A stretch of 59,636 bases of DNA from the NCBI GenBank assembly GCA_012841525.1, contig DUUO01000012.1, forward strand, positions 1-59,636, given 5' to 3'. Each line of letters begins with the position of its first letter. The stretch's first letter is position 1. The DNA comes from Clostridiales bacterium. Lineage in GTDB: Bacteria; Bacillota; Clostridia; Christensenellales; DTU072. Positions 32,000 through 43,900 of the stretch are shown piece by piece. A program made the translations under genes and the position numbers. A model generated the notes under the pieces. That model was given only the letters and a program-made list of their open reading frames with translations, ran no database searches and had not been told where the DNA came from.

Positions 32000-34900
32000 C
32001 TATGAAACATTCTGTCTCTCAACTACAGTTTGACGTATATGACCTGTATAATTATATGATGTGAATGTAGTCCAAGATCCTCGAGCTTTTACTATATAAC
32101 CTACGGCTAAGTTTTCAGTTAAGCCTGTGCTTGCATCATAATAATTCATTTCATAATCAGCATTATTTTTTGGATATATTTCATAATTAACGACAACATC
32201 TAATGTGGTTTCCGCTTTAGTTATCAAGCTTGCTTCAGCATGGTTATATGCTCTTGAGTATTGAACACTATATTCTTTGTCTCCATTAGGACCATTATAA
32301 CCTATGTTATTTGAACCACATCTACCTTTAACATAATATGTGCCAAGTGTTAAATAGCGAACATGTGTTGTTTCGCCAGTACTAGGATCTAAAGCACATA
32401 TTTCATCTATAGATTGCTCACGGTTAAAAGGAATTGGAGCTGGTTCAGGAGTTGCTGTTTCAGTTGGGGTTTCATTATCTGCAATAATAACTTTCATATA
32501 TTCAATTCTACCCAAATTTTCAAGATATGCACCCTCGCCAGTATCTTTCGTTCCTTTATTTACATTTGAAATTGCATTGATAAATGTTTTTGATTTAGCA
32601 TTTCCATCTATTTCTCTATATGCAGAAAGCTTGGTGGCAAAGCGTAAATTATGTGCAACAGCACCTTGACTATTGTAACCAATAATTCCAGCAATATATA
32701 CTGTTGTAATATCTCCATTTGGAGCATGGGTTTGCATATTTCCCTTAACTCGATAATGTGTTGTATCACTTGTAAATCTAGATTCATATGCAACTTCATA
32801 AAACGCGGCATTTTCTGCAAATACGGTTCCATAGCCAGCATATGCTTTTCCATTAACTTCGATATCTGTCACGCTTCCAAAATTAGTATTCCAACCTACA
32901 ACGCCACCAAAAATTCCACCGCCCATTACGGTTGCGGTATTTCCTATTTCAATTCTTTCACTTTTTATTTCGCTTCTAAGTTTTATAGTTGAATCTTCAA
33001 TTAAATTGTTATCTTGACCTACAATTCCACCCTCATTATATCCCACTACTCCGCCAACTACTCCAGAATTTAGGGTATATATGCCATTACCTTTAAATTT
33101 TGGTCTAGTGATAGTTCCTTGATTAACTCCAACAAAGCCACCAACACCAGCAGATTTGTAAAGCTCATTATTTGGTGTTTCCCTGAAACGAGCAATTTCA
33201 CCACTTGTTACTTCTGCTTCGCTTGTGGTTACCTCAACTACAGAATCTATTAGATTTTGGCCTGAACCTAGAACTGCAAAAATACCACCTGCAAAGTTTT
33301 TAGACACTTGCACTCTTGGATTTTTAACCGTAATATTTGAATATTCTGCAGGAGTTTGATTGAGAGAATCTGAAATACCAATAAAGCCACCTGCAAATCT
33401 ACCATTATTCATTGTACAACTTACACTAATATTGTCTAAAGTTATGTTCTTTGCTGTTGTTTTTCCAACTACCATACCAACAGCACCACCAGCAGCACCA
33501 TCAGCACCTGTGCCTTTTACAGAAATTAGTGTTGAGCCTGCAAAGATTTTTCCTTCATATTCGCTTAACTGTGCGTCCGTTTTATTTAAATTTGAGAACA
33601 CTTGAGCACCAGCAAGATTAATATTTCTTAACTCAAATCCAGCATAAATACTTGAAGAAGATGAAACTTTACCGACTAAAACGCCTGCAAAATTACCAGT
33701 GTAGGCCCCAAGTTTATAGTTTGAATCTTCTGATGAACTAATGTTTTCTATTATAATTGGAAGATCTTGCGATTCTGCTTGTGGAGCAAAAAATCCACTA
33801 AACCCATTAGTGCTTGTAACGTCCTCTGCTGAAATTGTCAGATTCCTAATTTCAGCACCACTTGTCAAAATCTTAAATAGACCTACTGAATCGCCTCTTT
33901 CAAGACTAAGTCCATATAACATATGACCATCTCCGTTTAAAACTCCATTAAACCCTAAGACTCCATCAGAGCAAAGTGGTTGAGTTATTGGATTATATTG
34001 ATCGGATAAATTAATATCGTTAGCAAGTTTGAAGTTGAATTTACCTCTGAAACCATTATCTAGATAGAAAAGAGTGTTTTCATTTCCAACATAAAGCGAT
34101 TCTATTTGATGAAATTGATAAGTGCTCTTAATAATAAATGGATGCTCAGCAGAACCATCTCCACCCTCAAATGGTCTTTCTATATTCTTACCTAAAAGTA
34201 TAGTGTCTAATTCTTCTGAATTATTATTCCAAACAGAAATATTTTTCTCTCCAAAAAGCACAATGTGTTGTTCTTTTCTTAATTTACTATCATTGGAATT
34301 TAATGTTACATCATGTTGAAAAATTGTACTTGCCAAAACTCTTTGACCTGTCAAAAATCTTGTAATTTTAATTCCATAATCTGATACGTTTTTACCATCA
34401 ATATCAAAATCTGGCATTATTGGAATTTTTTCTAATTTAATGACTCCAAGTTCATTATCTTTATCTAAGTTACCATCATTATCTTTAACAAGACCACCTG
34501 GTATTCCAAGCACATTTGCTAAAGCTGTGGGAAGTTTTACTTCTGCTCCTTCAAATACATTATGAATAGTTAGATTTCCAAAAGATTTTACCCTAACTTC
34601 AACTATTTTATCTGCATTTCCCAAAATTGCATATTTTGCATTTCTAATGGCAGCAACATCACTTGCACTTGGAGTATTTGGTTGAATCACCTCTTTACTA
34701 AATGAGTAATCGCTTGAAGATCCACCCATCCATACATTTGTAGATAAATTACCATTTGCAAATACTGATATACCAGAATATTCATCATAGTTTGGATTAA
34801 AGACAAAATCGTTATATATTTGATCTCCAATGGCTGAATATTGTGTATTTAACTTAAATAAGGCTAGTTTTCCTGCTGGGACTTTTATAGTAATGGAAAA

Positions 34901-37900
34901 TTCATCATATCTTCTAAATTCACTAGATTCATTTACTAGTTCTTCCCATGTAGCAGCACCTGGTACAGAAGAAGATAATCCATAATAATCAAGCTCTAGC
35001 CTTGACTTATTTAATATATTGCTAGCAGCTCCAGATTCATTTTTAACAGAAATCTGAATTTCATATACTCTTGTATATTGTGCAGCTATTAAATAATCAC
35101 CATCTGGCCAGTCTAACTTCATTACTATACAATCTTTATATTCAGTTTCAAAATTCCCAAATCTTGCAGATTGAGGTAGTAATCCATCATCTATCGCTCT
35201 ATCTCTATCTGCTATAGTTTCAAGATATATATATGTAATTTCTCTTGTTTCGGATGTTCCTGGAATTGGAACATGAGTTAAAGTATTATCTAATTTAAAT
35301 TCTAGCACTTCTCCAAATGTTGAACTTGCAAGTGGTCTATAATACCAACCTCCAAAGATGAATTTTTCTTTGATAGTATTATGTTTCAATAAAACAACTC
35401 TATTTATTGGTACTGATTGGTTAAATAAACCACTATCTCCAATTGAAGGATTTACCAAATTGCCAAAACTATTAACATTTACTTTATTGTATTGATTTTC
35501 GACATCAGTTGCTAAATATGGTGCAATTTCTAAATAAATTCTTTTTTCATATTTAGGTCTTATCCTTAAAACTGGAATATTAGTAAAGAAATCTCCTGGA
35601 ATTACATTGCCATCTACATCATATTTTGCAATATTTGGCATTCCCATAAATTCTTCAAAATCGCCTGCAAAATCGCCTGGTGCTTTAAGAGTACCATCAG
35701 ATTTTACATAGTAATGATATGGTCTATAATTAGAAGTACCATGTGAATATTGTGGCAAAATAGCAGAAAGTGGGAATGAATAATTTGAATCTTTTGATGT
35801 GGATAATCTACCATTAACTTCTTTTGTGTATGGAATTGGTATCCATTCACCTTTTTCTACAGAGTTTGGATTATATGCAAAATATTCCCAACAAACAAAA
35901 GCTATGCTTTTCCTGTCATTTTCTGATAACCAACTTAAATTAATTATATTATCTTTCCAAATATTATATGCACTTTCAGAGCTATTTATTGATGAGTTTA
36001 TAGTTGCTGGCACTTTTAATAGTTTATTTGTATATATGATTTCGTTAGTTTGTGTGTCCATATATTGAGAATTTACAATTTCGATGCTCTCGTTAATTGA
36101 TAGGCCTTCTTCGCTATATTTTGTAGTCCTAATACCAATACTACCAGCATCTACAAATTCATCTGTTGTGCTTTCATAAGTATTTTCTACCAAAACATTT
36201 ACTAATGGAATAAAGCGTGCAACTATTCTTACAATATATTCTTTAGGATTTACATTATATTGATCTGCCTCATAAACAAATCTAACCCCATTACTTAGTG
36301 TAGCATCTAAATCATTTAATTTAATTGTGGTACTACCAGTAGGATCTGGATATTGACTTGCAAGATTTTTTTCAAAGTTAACACCGTTAATTGAAAATCC
36401 TACAAATTGAACAGGTCTTCTGTACATATCTGCAACGATGTTTTGATATGCCTCTGTTAATTGATAAGTAAGCTCTTGGTTAAAATCAAAATATTGTGAT
36501 GAAGATGAAGTATATTCACCTGCTACTATACGATTTGCAAGTCCATCTATTTCTTTTACGGTGCCATCTTCTATTGCACTTGGCTCATCTATTCCATTTC
36601 TATATAAAAGTGCATATTTATATACTCTGATTCTCTTTACAAAGCTAAAAGTCATAGATTTAATAATTGAATAATTTGTTGTTCTAATAACTATGCTTTT
36701 AACTTGTTGTTTTTCTGAGACGTTTTGAGGTGGTTGTATTGTCGCTCCGTTTGCATCTTTATAACTAACGGTTGTTCTCCCTTCATCATCACCTGATTTC
36801 ATTTGAATTTGCTCACCAAAAATTAATCTACCATCACTAGAATTTGCTGTGGCCTTATAGGTTAGCTCGTCAAATCTAAAGTTAGGATTGACTGTAATAG
36901 TTATTTCTAAAGTAGCATTACCATCTACTTTTATATATGGTGCAGTTAGATTTGGATATTCATTATCACCAATTTTGTATTTAATGCTTGCACCAGCATT
37001 TGCTTCAGCACCCAGTGATTTTCTTGAAATTAAAGCATAACCTGATCTATTTGTAGAAGCATTGATTAAAAGATTTTTATTTACTTCATAACCATTCTTT
37101 GCTGGTGTTGACATTTTAAGTTCATCTTTTTTCTCTTCTGAATATGCCCTTCCCGCATCACCAGGTTTTGCAATATAATAATCTACTGCTAAATTTGAAG
37201 CTGCAGAAACTCTAAATACTGCACCGCTTTTTACTAAAAATTCGTAATTAATTTTATTTGCACCAGGGTTAATTGATCTTAATTCTTCACTGATGAAAGT
37301 TTTATCATCACCCTCTGCTCTAGGCTCAACAATTGGATTTTCTACATATGGTAAAATTCTTCCATTACTTTCAGTCTCATCATAACTTGCATATGCTTTA
37401 AGGTTAGTATCATACCTAGCAAAGTTGTTTTCATTAGGTGAGCCAGATGGTTGGAAGCTTGGCATAATTACTACATTGACAACAAAAACTTGATAAAATA
37501 CGACTCTGATACTTCTATTAGATTTAACTATTAGACTAAGTGTTTGGTTGTTTCCACTACCTGTGATTTGACCAGAATTTAATTCTATATATTCCCATAC
37601 TCCATCACTTACTTCTTCTTGGAAACCTGCAAATTGAACCTTTCTAACATTTTCACCTTCAACACTAGTTGTATATGTTATTTTAGTTCCATAATTATGT
37701 ATAGAACCACCACTACCATCTACTACTGGCATTACTTGTTTGTTATCTGTGCTGTTTATTTGGATATTTGCATTTGGAATACTAAAAACATCCATTCCTC
37801 TACTTTCATATCCGTAATCATCAGTGCCACTTGAAGAAATATATCTAAAGTATGTTTTAACATTAAAATTCTTAATTGCAACATCATAATATACAAAGAT

Positions 37901-40900
37901 TTTATTTTTGTCTGGATTATGGAAATCTAAGATATTTAATAAATTATTGCCAACTGTTTCTAAAGTTTCATATTTAGGATTAGGTTTAGTAAAATCATCT
38001 ACTAAATCGACTTGAGTTATATCATTTCGTCTTATGTAATAATAATTTTCACTATTTCCTGCACCTGGATTATTTCTATTTTGATTGTAAAAACCAATTG
38101 ACTTAACTTCTACTCCTTCTTGCAAAGTGTGATGGAAATTATATCCTACATAACTTGGGTCATAAATCACTTGTACATTTTGCAAATCAATATCAATCAT
38201 TGATATTTCAGGACTTCCAATCAATCTATATATAGAATCACCTTCTCTAACATAAATCTCAATATTATATTTTAAGGTCGTGAAAGAACTGGTCAATGGA
38301 ATTTCATAGTTATTTAAGGAATTAATATTTGCATCTTTACTAGTAAATGAATCATTTATTCTAGCCTTAATTCCCCTTACTGTAGTTGAATATTGATATT
38401 GATTGTTTAGAGTTTTTGTAGATGAAACATTGTTTGTCCTATTTACATTGTTGATATAAAATGACTCTAAACGATAGCCAAAGTCAGCAAGAATTTCAAC
38501 TTCAAATTCATCGTGATGTTTAATTGCTGCTGTAGTTGTATTTGCACTATAACCACCATGTTGACTTACTTCTTGCTTTAATTGATAAGTCCTTATTTTA
38601 TATGTAACAGAGATGTTTATATTTCCAGTGGCTCTTTCTATTCCAATACGATAACCATACAATGTATCTCTAATAATATTTGGATCATTTGGTCCATTTA
38701 TTAAATAGGAAACAATTCCACCTAAATCTTCCATTGTAACTTGTATTGAATTTATATCATAACCATTTGGTGCTTGTAGATATATCATTACCGTATCAGC
38801 ATCACTTAATCCAATGTAACCATAAGCATCAATTTTTTTAACTCTTGCAAGATTAGATTGTGAACCAGGAACTGGCTCTAAAGAATTAGGAATTTCTGTA
38901 CCATATCTATTTGATGAATACATTGTATTTGGCAAATAAATTGCATTACGACTATTATCATTTGTGACAATTTCAATACCTGCTTTATAAGTTTCAGCAT
39001 TATGATCATGACTTATGTTATATTCCTTTTCAACTGAAATATCATATTTATTTCTAGTTATTTCAACTCTAAAACTTATTGGAGTTTTAATAGAAGTTAA
39101 AGTATAGGAAATGTGTTGCATGCCTGCTGAATCTGGTGGATGAACAACATAACTTCCATCTGCAGTACCTGGCAATTGTGAATCATATGCGAAAATGGTA
39201 TCTACAATATCAAAGCTAGTTAAAGATTTTGCATAGTCTAATTTAGATAAAAATGAACCTTTATCTACTACAATATTAATTGTTACACTACCATCCCATA
39301 CAACTTCTGTTTCACTTAAAGATATAGAAGAGTTTGTGATATTAGTTGCCATTTCATATCTTACTATGTATTTACTTTTTTCAAATGACACTGATAAACT
39401 GAAAGTTTCTTTAGTATTATCATTAAAGAAATATTCACTTTCAGGATCTAGGAAGCTTACCGTTGAATTTCCCCTTAATATGTTAGTTATCTTATATCCA
39501 GAATCATCAAAGTTTGGTATTATCCTATATTTTAATCTAGTGTTATGTGTTGCAAGTATATAAGGACGGTTATATTCTACATCAAAGCCTATTGTTACTG
39601 TTCCGCTTTCAATATCTTTTGTATCATTTAGATGATATTTTGATATATTCCAAATTATGCTTCCAGTGTCTGCATCTTCTACAATAACTTCACCATACAT
39701 TCCACGATATTTGATATTGCCATCTTCATCATATTGAAGATTTCCATTTTCAGTTCTATCTTCTGTGATTTGGTAATCTAAAATTATTTTATATTGTTTA
39801 ATGCTAAACAAAGAATTTGCGACAACATCTCCAATTACTACGCCTCTAAAGGTGTTTGCTCTTACAGAATAATTTCTGTCTACACCGTTTATATAAAACT
39901 CACTTCTTTCATATCCAACTCCAGGATCTAATGGAATTTCATAACTTAGACCATATTCATATCTGCCCTCATCTAGGAAAACCTCTTTTTCTCTATCATA
40001 TGGATTATATGGGTAAACTTCCATTGGACTTCCCGTAAATGGGAATTTTGCAAGTTCTTCTAGTGGATTTAAATTTTGCGTATATTCAACACTATATATT
40101 CGCCTTTTGTATTCAACACGAACATATTCTACATTACATTGTAGATTCCTAATTAAATATGAATCATTTTCATCATTTAAAATTTCTGAGGTTAAATCTT
40201 GAATACCTAATTCTGCATTTGTGTATTTAATTGAAAGTTTTGAAATATAGTAGCCTCTTGCAACTCTAGGTCTTAAATTAACTCTTACATTAGAGCCATG
40301 AATAAAGCCTAGATATATTTGCTCACTATTAATTTGTCTTCCTGAAATTGAAATGGTTCCAAAATCACTTGGTTTTATATCAATATCTCTAAAGTTTGGC
40401 GAAGTATTAATTGCCTCTAATTTTATTGTATAATTATTTATTTCAAATTCTATTTCTATATCAATTATTGTCTGTCCACTTACTATATAATCTAAAACTC
40501 TTATCTTATCTGATTGTCTATGAGTGTATATTAAACTTGGATTTGTGTTTTGCCATACAATAGCACTATTGATTTTTACTGCTTTAATATTAAAGCCATA
40601 ATTAGATTTTGCATCTATTGTAATAGAGTCTGTAGAATACAATTTTACTTTGTCTATTGGCAAAAATTCCGATGGATATCCATCTCTATGCACTTGTGCA
40701 TTTACGACTCCATCAAGGCTTCTATTTAATCTTAAGGAATATTGCTTTTTATCAAATTTAACATTGATATTGTTGTCGCCACTTATCTTAAAGGAATATT
40801 CTCCATTTATTAAAATTGCATCTCTATTATATTCAAAACCATTGATTGTAATTGATTTAATATAACTATCACCAGTTGGAGTCAATCTTAGGTTATATAT

Positions 40901-43900
40901 TTCATCATAATCTGTTTCTATACCAATTCCATGTTCAACTAAGTCTAAACCCTTGAACAATGCAATTAAACCGTCACCATCGCCAGATTGTATGATGCTT
41001 AAAGTGTATTTCTTAGGTGAAAATTCTGCTTTAACTAAAACATCATCTTCCAAATAATGTGCATAACTGCCAGAGCCAACTTCAAATTCATAAACACCAG
41101 TGTTTATATAGCCTATATCATTTTTTATTGTATTTTCTGTGATTGTATAACTAAATCCATTATCGGTTAGTTGTTCAACAGTAATTTTTGATATTTCATA
41201 ACCAACTTTTGGAGTAACTTTAACTAGCAAAACATCAGTATCGCTATAAAACTCTAAATTACTAGAAATTAAGCCTTTATGTTTATCTTCTTCATTTTCT
41301 TCAATTGTAATTTGACTTTTTTGTTTTATAAATACAACTTCAACATCATGATCGCTGTTTGCTGTATAAGTAATGGTTCTTTCTAAGCCAGCCTCTGCTT
41401 CATCATAATTATAACTTTCAATAATCAAACCATTTATAATAAGTGCTTTTACTGCATAATTTTCTTCTGGCTTCAAAACATATTTTACAGTTCCATCACT
41501 TGGAAGATCGCCACCACTTATTAATCCATCTTCATTTCCATCAAATATTCCCCATGCTTGAACAGTACCTTTTTTAACTTCCCCTTCCTTATACTCTGAC
41601 TTAAATGTTATTTTATATGGCTCTTCGGGTGTTGTAACCTTTTCAAAAGATAAAATTATCTCAAGGTCAGAAGAAACATTGTTAATTAGCAAAGTGTAAC
41701 TTACATCATCATTTTTTTCTATGCTGTATGACAAGCCTTGTGGCATCTCGTTTTCAATTGGATAATAGAGATACTCCTCACTTGGATTTGTAGCGTTGAT
41801 AATTTTTGCAAAGGATAAATCTTCTGGCAAACCATCTTGACTTGCCAAACCACGAACTCTATAACCATTTCCAGGCGCAACTACAATACTTAAAGCATTT
41901 CCATATTCTGAAATACCAGTTGCAACAAACTCATAAGCACTAAAGTAAATTTGTTGTCCATCAATTGTTACATTTGGAGGACTAGTTTCACCTGTAATTG
42001 CCTTAATAGACCAATTTGAATTTCTTTTTACAATTCCATCTATAATTGTGCCTTCATCTGAACCTTCACCGTGGAAAACATATTCATAGCTGTTTGAAAT
42101 ATTATCAATTTTTATTTCATACTCAGTAGTATTATATGGAATTGGCATAGAATCATAAGTATCAGTGCCTCTTTGTTTGTATCTTACTATTTGAATTTCA
42201 TAGTTTTCTTTTGCATTTAATGTAAAGACTAAATTTGCACCTCTATGAATTTTGTCAAAAGTTTTACCTGTTGTTAAATCATATGTTGTATTTTCATAAG
42301 TTACTGTTAAAAATTGATTTGCTGCAAAAGTTACACCATAAGTTCTTGGTGCAAATTCATATATGACATTATAATCTTCTTTTATGGAATCTATTGTATG
42401 AGTATAACTAGATTCACTAGTTGATGGAGATATTACAACTGAGTTTGCATTTATTTTATATACATAATTATTCTCAGTAGTTTTTCCTGTAATATATACC
42501 TTTTCTCCATATGGAACTTCTTTTTTATGTTCAACCGTTCCTTGCCCTATGCTGCTTGAAGATATTTTATAGTACATTTTTTCAAATTCGACATCAATTG
42601 CAAGGTCTTCTCTTAATGATCTTACTCTATATCTAACACCAGAAACTCTAGAATCTGTTAAATTAATGTTAGCAGGCAAATAGTTTACTTTTACATTATT
42701 TGGCAAATATTTATTTGTTAATATGTCTTCTTTTGCATAAGGATTTAAGATATAGCCATTAACCCTTACACTTTTAATATAGTAGCCTACATTTGCCTCT
42801 ACATTGATAAACACATCTTCAACACCTTTATTAAATCTTGCAGAAAGTCCTTTGTCTGTTACACCTTCATAAATTGAGATGGCACCATTTTCCATTTGAT
42901 CTAAAGGTGTAATTACCTCTACAATGTGTTGCATGACTTCATAAATAATTGCAATATTTATATCTTCTGCTCCAATTTCTAGTTCTAACTTAAATGTAGA
43001 TACATTTGAAGGTAAGCCTGTAACGGCATATCCATTTACTAAAATATTGAATATACTATAATTTTGAGGTGCCTCAATGGAGAAAACTTTTGTTGTATTT
43101 CTTTGAACTGGAATTGTTGCTGTATAGGATGTAATGATTACAGATTCTCCAACTTCTACATCACTATTAGCATCATCAATATCATTTAGATATTCAATTT
43201 TACCATTTATGTTGCTGTCACCATTTGTTAAATTAACTGTGCTGTTAAACATTGTGTATGAAACAGACACATTTTTATTTTCTTTTGGACTAGAAAATGT
43301 CAAATCATATCTTTGTGTTCCAGGTGTAACTTCTATAACTTCATCATTAACTTTTAGACTGCTAATATAATATCCATCATTTGCAATTAAAGAAAATGTA
43401 TGAGATGAAACCACATCGCATTTTACTGTCCCTAAAACTTCAGGTCCTAAATATAAATCGCCATTTGAATCTACTAAATTCTTATATGCTTTTCCAGAAC
43501 CAGTAGTATTTACATTGACATCTATTTCATTTACTACAAAACCTGGATATACAATTAATCCTTCTTCATTTAAAACTGTATTTAATGTAACTGAAACTCT
43601 TCCTTCTGGCGTATCTGTAAACCAGCCAATAAAGGTATAATCTTCTCTCACAGCAGGATTTGGAAATACACCATTGTTTTGAATGTTTTTCAAATTATCT
43701 TGATACTTAACTTTTAATACTCTTGCATCTTTTTCTGTATCATAACCTTTTTCTATGTCCACAAAATCTGGATCTTCATTTCCTTCTCTTTTGAATATGA
43801 CATCATACGTTCCAACTTTCCAAATAGCATTTATTTTAGTATCTTGGTCAAATTGTAAGTATGCATAATTATCTTCAGTAATTAAATGACTTTCTCCATC